Notes under the pieces: model-generated
The model's database searches: none
What the model saw: only the letters and a program-made list of their open reading frames with translations
What the model was told of the DNA's origin: nothing
Position numbers and translations under genes: made by a program
In this document: positions 30,140 to 43,163 of the stretch, piece by piece
Layout of the letters: each line of letters starts with the position of its first letter
Numbering within the stretch: the first letter of the stretch is position 1
Assembly: GCF_963576675.1 (NCBI RefSeq)
Contig: NC_088913.1
Location: 90,333,001 to 90,397,000, forward strand
Direction of reading: 5' to 3'
Length of the DNA stretch: 64,000 nt
Source of the DNA: Euphorbia lathyris
Lineage: Eukaryota > Streptophyta > Magnoliopsida > Malpighiales > Euphorbiaceae

Positions 30140-30830
30140 GCCATTTGACTCTCGGTCGCAGACCGAAGTTACTTTTGAGCCATTTGACTCTCGGTCGCAG
30201 ACCGGAGTTGCTTTTGAGCCATTTGACTCACGGTCGCAGACCGGAGTTGCTTTTGAGCCATCAGACTCACGGAGTTGCTTTTGAGCCATCTGACTCACGG
30301 TCGCAGACCGGAGTTGCTTTTGAGCCATCTGACTCACGGTCGCAGACCGGAGTTGCTTTTGAGCCATCTGACTCACGGTCGCAGATCGGAGTTGCTTTTG
30401 AGCCATCTGACTCATGGTCTCAGACCGGAGTTGCTTTTGAGCCATATTTACCTAAGATCGTAGACTAGGGTAGCGGTTTAGCCATTATCCCCACAGTCGT
30501 AAATCAGGGTAGCTGTTTAGCCATTATCCCCGTAATCTTGAAATAGGGTAGCAGTTTAGCCATTATCCCCGTAATCTTGAAATAGGGTAGCTTTTTAGCT
30601 ATTATCCCCGTGATCTTGAAATAGGGTAGCTGTTTAGCCATTATCCCCGCGATCTTGAAATAGGGTAACGGTTTAGCCATTATCCCCACAGTCGTAAATT
30701 AGGGTAGCTGTTTAGCCATTATCCCCGTAATCTTTAAATAGGGTAGCTGTTTAGCCATTATCCCCGCGGTCATAAACTAGGGTAGCTATTTAGCCATTAT
30801 CCCCACGATCGCGAACTAGGGTGCAGCCCG
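30140..30830. repeat. 39-bp minisatellite, two subfamilies, ~18 units
   Basis: 30140-30440 has eight units of the form GCCATCTGACTCACGGTCGC + AGACCGGAGTTGCTTTTGA, one shortened to 28 bp. 30480-30830 has nine units of GCCATTATCCCCGTAATCTT + GAAATAGGGTAGCTGTTTA. Both are 39 bp and start GCCAT. A unit at ~30441 is intermediate, so this is one array that diverged. As 39 is a multiple of 3, frames stay open on both strands; they are not genes. Confidence 0.85.
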
Positions 30831-30989
30831 AAGCAGAGTCTGATGCAGTCAGAGAGCAACGCCAGAGCGCGCAGCGCAAAGGTCAGGTATGTTTCCTCCT
30901 ACTCGTTACGTGTCTTTTACTTTTATATGTTTTACATTGCATGTGTTACGTTAGCAAAAACGTTTTCGAACCACACACATCACTGTCAA

Positions 30990-31009
30990 AATAGAAAAGT
31001 AGGGGCAAC
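30990..31009 (+). promoter_or_regulatory. Polypurine tract, Tat element
   Basis: AAAATAGAAAAGTAGGGGCA then AC directly precedes the 3' LTR start TGTAGACACC at 31010. Confidence 0.65.
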
Positions 31010-34000
31010 TGTAGACACCGAGTCGGAGGACCTGTGACGAAAACCTAAAACAAGACGGTCGAAGCGATTGGTTCCGGAAGTTTTTGAAAAAAATATAAAG
31101 AATAATAAGCAAAGAAAATTAACGGCAGGGCACGGGTGCTTAGCGGCATCCTGCACGCGGACGACAATGGTCGAACGCCCGCTCGGCGGCACGGGACGTG
31201 CGCTCGGCGTCCGTCGGACGCATCGCGAGTGGCACGCCCCTGACGTCCGAATAATGCCCGGGTCTGGTGGCACGGTGCGTGCTCTCGTGGGCCATTGGGC
31301 GTGCGCGCCCGGTGGCGCGAAGCACGCGTTCGGCGGTCGCGACGTGTGAGCGTTCGACGGCGCGATACGCGCGCTCGGCGGCCGCGGGGTGCGCGTGTCC
31401 GACGGCGCGAGGCGCGTCCCGAAGGTCGTCGGGCGAGCGCCCAACCACGTCGGGCGAACGCCCAACGAACGTGGGGCGAACGCCCAACGATGGTAGGGCG
31501 CGGGCGCCCCAACGTTGCGTTGGGCGCTCGCCCAACGCCGTTGGGCGATCGCCCAACAATTGTTGGGCGATCGCCCAACAAATGTTGGGCGACCGCCCAA
31601 CATTGTTGGGCGCTCGCCCAACGAATGTTGGGCGGCCGCCCAACAATCTTGGGCGGTAGCCCAACTTAGTGTTGGGCGGCCGCCCAACATGCCTTGGGCG
31701 GCCGCCCAACAACTTTGGGCGACGCCCAATTTTATTTGGGCGTCGCCCAAAGTTCCGGGACCCGTTTTCCTATATAAGGGCACGGATCCCAAGGAAAAAA
31801 AAAGAGGGGGGGAGGCTTTTTGGGGAAAACTTTCTCACTCTAAACATTTTTAGAGAGAGAGAGTGGATTTTTTTGAGAAAAATATTTTTTTTTCTCAAAA
31901 ATTCCAAATTTCCTAAGTTCAATTTTTACTAAATTTTTATTAATATCGGGAGCTCGCGGTTCGTGGAATCAATCGGCTTCGACTGTCAGATACCGAATCA
32001 AAGGTATTATCCGAGGACTAGACTCTTTATTTTATTTGTTCTCTCCTTCTATTTATTTTTTTATGCTATAGTTTTTATTCCTTTAGTTATTTATTTATTT
32101 TGTCACGTTTTATTTAATTAACGTATTTATTTAATTTTCGTTTCGTGTTAAATAAAACTCGGGTTTTGTTTTAAAATAAAAACCTCGTTTTGGATATCCC
32201 AATACGAACCGTGATCCGATAAAAAGGTAGTTCGGGTATCGAAAATGTTGTAATTATAAGTTTTTAATTTAAAAGAGGTTTCCAAATAACGTTTTAAAAT
32301 AAAAACATCGTTTTAGGAACTTCCGTTTTCGACTATGATCCATCTTTGGTAGTTCGGAAGTCCAAAATGATTGAATTAGATTTAATTTAAAGCTTTTGAA
32401 TAAATCTGGAAAATATTGGAGTGCTGCTGTAATTTGCCAATTCTGTCACTAAATGCTGTTTACCGACGGATTTTCCGTCGGTAAATCTGCCAAAATGTAA
32501 AAAATGTCATTTCAGTCCCTTTTTCTTAACTTTTAGACTTTTAATCCTTAGTATATATATATATATAATTATGTAATATATTCTTTTCAAATTGTTTTAA
32601 AACTTTAACATATATAATTATTTTAGGAGATTGGTATTCCATTTTTATTCTAATTTTTTTGTATATGTACATATTACTTTCCTTTTTATTATTATTCATT
32701 TAAATTACATTAAATTCTATTTTAAATGTTATTTACTTAGGAATTTTGGGAGATAATTAGTAGATAGTGGGGGATGAACATATAGTCTTTTTGACAATAG
32801 GATTATATTAGCTATGTATATATATAGTTTTGGGGTATATTTGGGTTATCTTAATTATTGTTAAATAAAATTATTTTGAGTGATAAATGCTATTTTCCTA
32901 TTTATGAATTTCATTCACTATTTTCTTATGTTTAAAGTATAAATATATTATTTTCATTATTCTTTCTTATATATGTATTAGATAGTATATTTTCTTTTAC
33001 TCTTATTTTATGTCTTTTGGGCTAAAATGTGTAAATATATATCTATATTATTCTCTTTATTTTTTTTGGTTATTTATAAGTCCATGTTTCAAATGGGCTT
33101 CACTTGGAAAAATTAATTTTTGGGCCTAAATGTGTTTATTGATGTAATTATAATAGTTAGAGAGTCCATTAAATAAGTGGGGAAAATGAGTCACAAAAAG
33201 AGTGTTTTCAATTAAATTATTTAAGCTAATGAGCTTTCTTAAATCTCTAATGTAGATAAATAGAGTCATTTTGGTTGATATTTCAAATCGTTTTCTAAAC
33301 ACCACGTTTTAAAACCTTAGTCCGTTCCAACGACGGATTAAGCGAACATTGTAATCAAAATCGTTTTCTTTGTTAATAATGGAGATTTTGAATCGCTTTC
33401 TTAATGAATTTGTACAAAATAAAATTGACTTGTATGTTTAACCACGCTTTCTTATTAAAAGGCTTTTACTTTAACGTTTTCAATCACTCGAGTCGTTCCA
33501 ACGGCGTTTCGGGTAAGCTTCATCAAACGGGGTTTTAAAACGCACCTAAATCGTTCCAACGGCGATTAAGGTGCGAACCATGTAATAAACGTCGTTTTGG
33601 GGAAATAAGTTAATGTAGAATAGACACACCACATAACATTTAAATACGGTTGTAAATAAATCACTTCTTTCTTCCCTCTCTCTGTGTATGTATAAACATA
33701 AATGGGTGATTCTTTACTGATGTGGCTTTTCAATATCATATGCTCAAAATGGTTTCCAAAAAGAGAAAGAAAAGGGTTTCAAATGAATTTTAAACTTAAA
33801 GAAGTATACGATTAGTCCGTTATCGCCTAACATGCTGAGTAGGAGGCCGGTGGTTCATAACCGGGCGATGTCGGGGTGCCTAGTAGCCTTTCTCCGGAAA
33901 GAAGCTAGCCTTCTCGGCTCGTACCTAAGTTTCCCGAACCCACACCGGTCTCCCGCAAGGGATCGGTGTTCATTTTCCCATTCGTGGGTGGCGACTCTTC

Positions 34001-34140
34001 CATATCTCCGAGCTCCGGTCCTGCCGAGCAGCTTGATTCCGCGATTGGTTGCTTTCGGTGCCAATCACCGCTTACGTCGCCATGAGGTTGTCTACCCCCC
34101 GGTCCGCCCGGGAGATTAGGCCGCGGCACTTCGTCTAACA
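31010..34140 (+). repeat. Tat element 3' LTR
   Basis: 3,131 bp, near-identical to the 5' LTR except in the palindrome array (31431-31748), which has 15 units in a different order. TATA box at 31771, hairpin at 32458-32484. Ends CGTCTAACA, followed by the TSD GCGGT. Confidence 0.9.
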
Positions 34141-34145
34141 GCGGT

Positions 34146-35530
34146 CCTTACGGCGTCTACACCGGCTGGTTCGACTTCGTCGTTCCTGAACATAACCGAG
34201 GAGAGCGGAAGCTTTGTCATGCCACCGCCTCTCTCTGCCGCGTGATCAGCAGCTCTGTCGGCAAGCGTTAACACCGAGTACATCGTGAATACGTTCTCAG
34301 CTTTTTCCCTTCAGCCGTCGTTAGGATGGCGGTTCGGATCTCCATTCATAGCTCATGAACCATCATCCTTAATAGCCACATACTTGTTCGACAAACATGA
34401 TGGCAGGATGTTCCCGCGGGCTCGCCAACAAAATCCTCCTCATTCAACCAAGCAGCCACATCATCCCCTATTGTTTCCCCCTCTAGGTAATTTTTCTCAA
34501 CCTCCTGTCCGACCCGGTTTTAGATCTCCTCTATCTTATCATAGCTCTCAACTGACCTCAACCTTTTATCCTCACTCAACTGATTCTTTTTTATCTAATC
34601 CACCCCAAATCCATACTTCTAATCAATATCATGAGCATGTTGCTTCGTCCACCTTTACGGGTTTTTCAAACCCTAACACCAACAATAGCACACAATCTAG
34701 TCCTCCCCCCAGTCATTCGCAAACTCACATTAGGTTAACTCCACATAACTATAAAGCATGGAGTATGGCCATTGTGTCCACCCTAAAATTTCATCACTAC
34801 TTTGATCACATCATAAGCAATACACCACCACCACCAAAAATTTTATCCCGGGGGGGTTTTCTCACATACAATGATAATGTCTTCCTTAATCTGGCGTATA
34901 CTGTTTGGGATGACATAGAAAATGTTGTTATGTCTTTACTGTTACACTCTATCACTAAAGAAGTTTACTATATTATTACATGCTTCCATTATTCTAATGA
35001 CATCTGGATTGCCCTAGAAAAAGCATATGGTATAATCACTGATAGTAAACAGTTTTAGTTAGGCATTGAGTTATAGGAGTTTGAACAGAATGATATATTG
35101 ATTGTTGAATATATGCAAAAACTCAAAACAATTTTGGATGATTTGGCTGCATCTGGTAATCCATATCCCATGCATCTGTTGCCTGCCCTACTTTACAAGA
35201 ATGTGAATGAAGCATTCAAATCCAGCATCAAGAATCTCATAACTCAAAAAGGCATTCACATTGACTATTATGACTTGTTGAGAACTTCAAAGAATGTTGA
35301 AGGGATGATTCAGTCCACAAAGAAATCCAGTTTCTTGCTCCCTGCGCATCACCCGGGTGCGCATAAAGCAAATGTGTCTACCATTTCTCCCCCATCAGCC
35401 TCAAGAATAAAAACAAAGAAATAGAGAGGTGGAAAGTGCTTCAATTATGGTGATCTTGATCACTGGGCAGATAAATGCAAACGGCCTAAGGGATTTGCAA
35501 CACAAAATTCACGACATGGTGCCCAAGCAC
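34146..35530 (+). pseudogene. Outer Copia gag, main part
   Basis: Continues the frame cut at 13513. Recognisable gag text runs from ~34730 (RLTPHNYKAWS) to ~35390 with several stops (e.g. around 34245, 35056 and 35422). The zinc knuckle at ~35441 reads CFNYGDLDHWADKC: the second Cys of CX2CX4HX4C is Tyr (TGT to TAT), so the knuckle is lost. These are signs of long decay by point mutation. Confidence 0.75.
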
Positions 35531-36560
35531 ATGTCGCATGACACAACCCTACAGACCCGTTCAGTGGTCTGCCTCAGCCATGGTATCTAGACACGGGAGC
35601 CACTTTTCATATGACATATCATCCCAATCAGCTTCAGCACATGCACCCCTACACTGGAAATGATACGGTACACTTTGGCAATGGGCAAGGTTTGCAGATC
35701 TCTCATCTTGGACATTCTCATGTCAATAAATTAAACTGTCTGATGTTTTAATACTTTCTAAACTTACCAAATCTCTATTGTCTGTTCAGAAATTTACTCA
35801 TGATAATGATTGTTTCTTTGAATTTTGGCCTAACCATTTTCTTGTGAATGATCAAATCTCTAGGGAAATCCTGTTATGCGGTCCGAGTAAGGATGGGCTC
35901 TATGTGCTTCCACCCAACTTGAAAGAGGCGCTAGTAGGAGAGAAGGTTTCCTTTGAACGGTGGTATGCATGCCTAGGTCACTGTCAGAATCAGACAGTCA
36001 GTAGAATCTTGAAAGATAACAATCTATCATCAACAGCACCAGTTAGTGGTTGCTCCTTTTGTCCTTTAGGAAAATTAGCTCAATCTTCTTTACCTTCAAT
36101 TATTCATTCTAGCACTGCTAGGTTTGAAAGTTTACATTTGGATGTTTGGGGTCCTGCTCCTATTCTTTCTTTTAATGGACATCATTATTTTTTTATTACC
36201 ATTGATGAATTTACTCGGTTTAGTTGGGTATTCTGCTTGAAAAATAAGAGTGAAGTTGCTTTAACTTTTCAAAACCTTCTTTCCATGATTAGAAATCAAT
36301 TTGATGCTAAAGTTAAAAAAATTTACTCTGATCTTGGGGGTGAATTTCAAAAACTTCAACGTTTTCTTTAAGCAAACGGAATTGTGCACAAAATTGCGTG
36401 TCCTCACACTCATGCTCAAAATGGAATAGCCGAAAGAAAAATTAGACATGTAGTTGATACGTGCTTAACAATACTTGCCAATGCATCTCTACCTTGCAAT
36501 TCTAGAACTATGCCATGATTCACAGTGTGCGCTTGATCAACATTCTTCCTATAAAAACAC
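35531..36560 (+). pseudogene. Outer Copia protease and integrase
   Basis: The protease active site WYLDTGATFHMT is at 35581. A GAG-pre-integrase HHCC region (WYACLGHCQNQTVS ... CSFCPLGK) is at ~35960-36090, then the integrase core (LHLDVWGPAP, YSDLGGEF, AQNGIAERK) to ~36450. Stops and frameshifts occur before and inside the core (TAA at ~36369). The DDE residues themselves are still readable. Confidence 0.75.
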
Positions 36561-38419
36561 TTTGAAATCACTCTCCGTATTTTTTTCATAGAGAACGTCT
36601 TAATTATTCATCATTTCGTATCTTCGGTAGTGGCATTTATCCTTTACTTCGTCCATACAACAAAAACAAGTTTGATTTTTGTTCCAATCTATGCATCTAC
36701 TTAGGACCATATGCAAATCATTTGGGGGATGTATGTCTAGATCTTCCAACAAGTAGGATATACATTTGCAAATTTGTGAAACATGATGAAGGAATCTTTC
36801 CAGCAACGCAGACAACGTCTGTGCCCCTCTCCTCTAGCACAGGGTGGAACACAATGACTCATGAGCTACCATCTCTACTTGGACCTTATCCAGGTAATCC
36901 ACATAATTTAATTTGTCCCTTTGGTTCACCTTCATCCCTGCCTTCTGTACCACCCTTAGTATCTACCATGATAAACAATGAATCCGCAAATGTCAGAAAT
37001 TGTGCGGGTTCGTATCCTGCTTCGTTTTTTGAAGAAATTGCAACTTCCGCCTCTACACAAGCATTTCCATTGCCATCGCTAGACGGTAGGCTACTTGCAT
37101 CGAATGAAGATCAAACGCCTCACACACCTGCTGCAGCTGCAGTGGAACTGGCGGAATAGGAACCAAGTTCAAGGGCCATTCCACGCAGCAACGCTCCACG
37201 TATTCCTTCCTGTGGTGTGTTTAGCTCCGCACCGTGCTCTCCTACGCACGGCACTATCTCTACGGCACGTGCAGATGCCACGACAATAGAAAATACGCCC
37301 GTATCAAATCCGAGCATGAATTACCTCTCTCGGCTACGGTGGTGCCTACCCTTGGACCTGTGAATATCAGTGTCGATGGTGCTCCATCATCTATGCATGA
37401 CGCATCCCGTCGTCACGCAATGCAATTGCACCATTCCATATTGCACTCTCGCGGCAAGTTTGAAGCCCTGCTGGTATCTCACGATAATGGGTTCATCGAT
37501 GCAACTTGCTTTAGCAAGGCTCACAAATTACCGGAATGGCGGCATGCCATGTCTAATGAAATTAAAGCACTTATTGACAATGGAACTTGGAAACTGGTTC
37601 CACGTCCTGCAGGGAGACATATCATAACATCTCGTTGGCTATTTCACACCAAACGAAAGTCTGATGGATCGATAGATCGATATAAAGCCCGTCTTGTGGC
37701 ACGAGGATTCACTCAAAAGTCCGGTATTGATTACAAAGAGACATTCAGTCCAGTTGTGAAAGCAACAACGATTCGAATTGTCATTGCAATTGCTGCTACA
37801 AACATGTGGTTCATCAACCAATTAGACATTTCCAACGCATTTCTTCACGGCAACCTTTCTAAAACGATCAACATGGAGGAACCATAAGGATTTTGGGATC
37901 CGGATAATGCTAATCATGCGTGTCTTTTTAAGAAAGTCTTTATGGGCTAAAATAGGCGCCACTTGAATGGTTCACTCGGCTCCGCAATTTCTTAGTATCG
38001 CTCGGGTTTCACATGTCTCTAGCGGATAATTCATTGTTTGTTCAAAGAGATGGCAAGTTGCAGATATACATTCTGTGTTACGTCGATGATATTCTGATAA
38101 CGGGTAACTCACCAGCATATATTGTCAACACTATCACTACCATTGAAACCGAATTCCCCATTCGTAATCTTGGTCGTGCAGAATACTTCTTGGGCATTAA
38201 AATCCAATACTCCAATGACGACATTCATCTTTGTCAAGCAAAGTATGCCGCTGATATCCTTGACAGAGTTAACATGGCTGATGCTAAATCCATCCTAACC
38301 CCTATGGCCACCACACCAACACTCTCCAAAAGTCTTGGAACTCAACTCTCCTCTAGCGATGAATATAGAAGCATAGTTGGTGCTCTTCAATATCTCCTGC
38401 TCACAAGACCAGACATTGT
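36561..38419 (+). pseudogene. Outer Copia reverse transcriptase
   Basis: 37540-37885 reads WRHAMSNEIKAL, RYKARLVARGFTQ and NQLDISNAFLHGNL. A stop at 37885-37887 and frame disruption follow. 38075-38419 resumes with YVDDILITGN and LGIKIQY. The last residues before the Sirevirus insertion are TRPDI; the matching continuation (AFSINKLCQF) is at 49890. 36600-37480 is a poorly conserved integrase-RT linker with several frame changes. Confidence 0.8.
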
Positions 38420-39762
38420 TGTTGGTCCCTTATAACGTAACAAGTTAGTTCCAAGGGGGGGATAGGAACTATTTAAAATTTTAGTATGTTAAGGCTGACT
38501 TCTTTTTCTTTGAAAAAGGATTACACAGCGCGCTGAGTAAATTAAGACACTAGCTTAGTCAACTGGTGACTAAGTCAGCTTCTTTCTTTGAGTCAGGAGA
38601 TAGCACTTGAGTCTATTCTTGAACTCAGATACTCAATACACACAACTTAGCGTGACCTATTTACTTGGTCAATTTTGTTTAAGCAAGCAATATATATATA
38701 AAGGAGTTTAAGGTTAGAAAGATGTTACTCGGCAGATTTATCCAGGTTCGACCTCTAAGCCTATGTCCTGTCCCCGGAACACGTTCCGAGCTTTCAAATT
38801 CTCTACTGAGCTCTTTAACGGTAGAGCATCAAACCTTTTACAACTTAGAAGCTGAGTATAACAAGAGTACCTTCCTCTATACCTCTACTCACTCCTAATC
38901 TGTCGATGAGTACTATAACCGAGTACTCAGCCTCTCCTTTCTAATCTCTAGAAATGATAAAGATTTGTCCTAGACAACAATTGCTAAGACACCTTAGATG
39001 ATTGAATAATCACTCTAGACTTTTACACGAAAGATATGGAATTTGGTGTAAGTATTTGCCTTGCTTTTTCTCACAGAACTTTGAGTAGAATTTTGGTCAG
39101 CGTAATGGCTTGATAGAGTTCTGTATATGAATGAAGCAATTGAAAGGCCCTATTTATAGAGACGTCTGAGACATCAGTCATTTCGAATTTCGAAATAACC
39201 GTTGGAGGGAAACGGCTTCCTGTCATTTTCACTCAGTCCTGCTCAGTGCTCTTGGCCAATCAAATTCGAGTATCTTCTGTCTTCGGTCAGTGTGGAGCAG
39301 CTTTTAGTCAATCCGGCAGAATGTCTCTCCATTTATGGTAAGGTCAACTAGACAGCTTTCTGTGTCTTCTGAACTTTACCCAAAGTAGAAATACTTTGTC
39401 TGGAAGTTGTTCTTGCTCAGGTGCGGTCTTGTACTCTTTGTCGATACAACTCAGCAGCTTCGTTCCGAAGTTGTTCAATGAAGGTCTTCTCGATCCTTCT
39501 TCCACTGAGCTGCGTTTTGTACACAACGAAGGCGTTTTGCACACGCGGGCCGAGTGGTCTTGATTTGTTTGACTTGGGCTTTGACTTTCGTATTGGGCTT
39601 TAAGTCTTTTAGTCTTTATGTCTTATAAACAATTTAACTCAACATTGAACAAACACATTAGTGTAATAAATTAAAGCATTTAAACTTAGTGTGTTTAGAA
39701 TATATTTAATTTTACTTAAATAATTTTGTCAAATCAAAATCATGTGGAAAAGTGTTTCAACA
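38420..39762 (-). repeat. Sirevirus 3' LTR
   Basis: 1,343 bp. A minus-strand TATA box (TCTATAAATAGG) at 39150-39161 has its counterpart at ~49271-49282 in the other LTR. Confidence 0.88.
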
Positions 39763-40310
39763 AACTCCCCCATTTTGATGTTGGCAAAACTATTCAGCGA
39801 GGAACTTAGTGTTGAGCTCCCCCATGATAGTTGACCTAATATTACTTAGCAGACTCCCCCGTAAGGGTTGAGCTACTGACTTAGTTTTACTCAAACATTT
39901 TTAGGTTTAATCGAGTAAGTCTAAGGTCAGTTTTCAGATATAGGTCAGCTCATGGAATATATTCTATTTTACTCAGTGTTAAGCGGAAGATTTAACATTC
40001 AGAGAGCGTTGAGTATTTGATTGTTCAATGGGTCTTATGAGACATTGTTTAATAAGCATACAAGATAATGTCAAACATTTTATCAGTGTAGCATACAATC
40101 AACAAGTATTGTAAACAGTAAACACAGTTGATGTATTTGAAGATACATAAGAACATAATACTCAGCATCATATAAAATAACTCAAGTTTGGATAAAAGAT
40201 GCAAGTATTGTATTGAAGTAAAGTAGTCAGCATATACAGCAAAAAGATAAGCAAAAAGAGACATAGAAACTACAAAGTAATAAACAAGCTAAGACTGAGT
40301 TAGCCTAGTT
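39763..40310 (-). promoter_or_regulatory. Sirevirus multiple polypurine tracts
   Basis: On the minus strand GGGGGAG-containing tracts occur at ~39763-39777 (adjacent to the LTR), ~39816-39826 and ~39852-39862. Repeated PPT-like motifs upstream of the 3' LTR are a known Sirevirus signature. The rest of the interval is AT-rich with no gene. Confidence 0.65.
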
Positions 40311-43163
40311 CTATTTCTTCTTCTTTTGCTTAGACTGACTACTTCTAGCAGCCTCCTGCTGAGTTCTAGCTTGTTCTTTCTCCCCCGTTTTGTCACCATC
40401 GGGAGGAGGAGGAATTCTAAAGGAGTCGGTTAAGACCGCGGTGGTCAGTACGATGGACATCTCCTTAAGCTTGTCGGCGCTTTCATTAATGTCGTCGAAG
40501 ATAATAACGCCTTCATCTAAGACCTCTTTAGGTATACCGAGTTCAGCTGCGCTAAGCATGCTCAGTATGTAGGCTTGAGATTTACCCACCCAAGTAATTG
40601 TATCTGACAGTGCAGCAAAAACTTGATGAAATGTCTTCAGCAGGGCTGAGTCATAATATTGACGCTGGATATTGTAATGACGCACATGGGTGAAAGTCTT
40701 TTGGGTAGTGACCAGTATCTCATTCTGCTTCATCTGGTCAGTGTCCATTTCTTTCTTATTTAAGTTCAGCAAACGAACGGCTTCGCTAATTTGCTCCACT
40801 GAGCATTGAGAGTAGGAAGCCAGCTGATGGTTGGTCTTGTTTTGCTCAGTGTGAAGCTGGGCAAAGATCATCTTAACTTCAGCAGAAGTGGCATATTGAG
40901 TGTTCAAAGTTGACAAGGTATGGAATTACTCTTGAAGAGTGTTGAGATGTTGAGCCATTGTCAGTTGGATCTCAGCCAGCTTCGTTATTGAGTCCTGCTT
41001 GGGCTGTTGTGTTTGAATGGAGATCATAACACTTAGCAGATCCTTCAGGCCTTTAACTTCATTTAAAAGCTGAGTGACTTGGGACAGCTGAGTTGACTCA
41101 TTGTTGATAGACCCAGCAGTAGGTTCAGCATTTTGATAAAGATCCTTGATTAATGACTGCACCGAGTTGATGAGTTGACTACCAAACTCGGTGGCATACA
41201 GATAGCTGAGTGATCCTTCATCAGGTTGCCGAGTTTCCTCAGTGTGACCAGTTAATGGAGGAGTCATATTTTTCTCAGGGACGATATGGTCAGTGACTGG
41301 AAGGGGGTTGTCAATCTGCACTTGATTCTCTTGTAGAGATGATTGATCGGCAGGAATGATTGTTGAGGCAGAAGTAAGCTGAATGGGTTCAGTGCTGATA
41401 GGGGCAGCAATTTCCTGAGTCAGCACAGTGCTTGGAGTAGCAACATTACTGAGAACTTACTCGGTTTGGCTTGTAGTGTTGGCAGAAGCATTCAAGTCGG
41501 CTTGTTCCTGTTGTGAAGAAACAGATGCTTGCTTTTCAAGAGAAGCTGATAGAGAAGAAGAAGTTTGTTTACTGAAAAACTTTAGCTTAAGTGTAGAAGG
41601 GTCTTTGGTCGGCTTCTGGACAGGAAGGTCAATGACAGTTGTCTAACTTGCCTTTACTAGTCTTCTTCTTCGAGGAGGAGGAGTGTCAGCTGGGATAGAC
41701 TCTACTGAGTGAGGAGGAGAAGTCTCTTCTTGATCAGCATTGAGCTAGTCAGTTTGTTCTTATTCTTCTTCTGCAGCCAACTCAGTATTAGTTGGGTCAG
41801 CAGCTTCCTCTTCACTGGCTGTCTCCTCAGTGTCATCTTGACCACTATCTTCTCATTCTTCTGCTTCCTCATCATCCTGATCTTCATTATCTAATTCTTC
41901 TTCCACCTGAGTGATGAACTGATCATCCAGTTGTACATCGTCTTCTTGATGCTCAGCTTCAGTTCCTTGACATTGTGTGAAGTGAGAATCGCTAGGATTA
42001 ATGAAGTCATTGGGGATAGCATCAATAGGGGTCAGTTCTGAAGATTTCTTCTTCTTCAGAGGTTGCTCATCAGCATCCATTCTTTCTTTTGTATTAGGCT
42101 CATCTTGCCTGCTTCTCTTCTGAGCTGACTTAGGTCTCTCCTGACCTTTTTGAGCAGCTGACTTCATCTTCTTGGCCGGAGACTCGGCATCTTTTGAAGG
42201 AGTCCCAACAGCTTTCCTTTTGCGGGCATCTGGAGCCTTTGTTCTTTTGCCCTTCTTTGGGACAGTCTCCTCAGCAGGCTGATCACCACCTTTGGTTTTC
42301 TTAATCGGTTGGTCAAACTTCAAGGCACGCAGCGCAACAGCTGTTATCTCAGAGCTTTGGGCCTCAGTTTCCTCGAATAGGTCAATCTGATGGTCTATGA
42401 GGATTATGGTTATGAGTGAGCCTAGTCTTAAAGTTCCAGTGCTCCTTTGGAAGCCAGCAATTAAGAAAACTGACATATTGATGGGATTGTAGGTCAGCAT
42501 ATGCCATATGAAGCACTGCTCGAAGATTGTCGCTGAGCTGGTGCAATTAATCTTAGGGTAGATGTAATTGGTCAGCAGGTAGTGTGCCATCTTTTGGTGC
42601 TGGCCCATTGAGGAACTGAAGATTTCTCTAGAATGACCAGTGGGCTTGCAAAAGGTTGCAGAGTACCTAGTTCCTTCATGATCACCAGTTCTCCTCAGTT
42701 TTGTTCCTTCATTCTTCAGTTTCAGTAAGTTGGCAAGGTAGGTAGGGTTGACAAAAATTGTTTTCTCTTTTACCACAATTACTAGGTAGTCCTGGTTATC
42801 ATCAGCAACCCGTAGATTATGGTAGAATTCCCTTACTAAGTCAGGGTAAGTTGGATCTCTGATAGAGAACAGCTCCGTCCATCCATTCTTCGATATCCAT
42901 TCACAGAATGGTTGCTCGGTTTCTACGAAAGCCTTAGAGAACCATCTAGAGAAGTCTATCTTACACTCTCTAACGTCTTCGAAGACCTTAGTATAGGTTC
43001 TGACTTTGGTCGGCTTTCCTTTAGAGGAGGTGGCTTGGCCAGCTTTGCCTTTGCTCGGTGTAGTGGCCTTAGTCGTTTCAGGCGGAGTAGAATGCATGGA
43101 AGATTCATCGGAACTGGTCTTAGGGTGACCGGCACCGGAGATGTTTATGGAAACCTTAGTCAT
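40311..43163 (-). pseudogene. Sirevirus extra ORF after pol, ~950 codons, broken
   Basis: One reading frame from ATG 43163 to 40311, interrupted by at least six in-frame stops (first at 41853, others between 41760 and 41450, and at 40926) and no frameshift that I see. The N-terminal ~270 residues resemble the domain annotated as putative plant transposon protein (FSRWFSKAFVETEQPFCEWI, FYHNLRVADDNQDYLV). The middle is Lys/Glu-rich with possible nuclear signals, then very acidic. The C-terminal ~450 residues look coiled-coil (LNEVKGLKDLL, EQISEAVRLLNLNKKE). Sireviruses often have an envelope-like ORF here, but I see no signal peptide or membrane segment. Function unknown. Confidence 0.65.

Larger units (their letters stand above)
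13514..34140 (+). mobile_element. Tat-lineage Ty3/gypsy retrotransposon, 20.6 kb
   Basis: LTRs 13514-16620 (3,107 bp) and 31010-34140 (3,131 bp) start TGTAGACACC and end CGTCTAACA. The target duplication is GCGGT (13509-13513, 34141-34145). The PBS is of the tRNA-Arg type known from Ogre-like elements. Pol has RT, its own RNase H, a second archaeal-type RNase H and then integrase; the double RNase H is the hallmark of the Tat clade. A 5-kb stretch between pol and the 3' LTR carries an antisense plant-mobile-domain gene and minisatellites. Extra ORFs in this place and orientation are known from Tat/Retand-like elements. Confidence 0.9.

Noticed and set aside
30026..30689. Repeat-peptide ORFs on both strands
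   Set aside because: The 39-bp unit is a multiple of three, so any stop-free unit gives an open frame on either strand.
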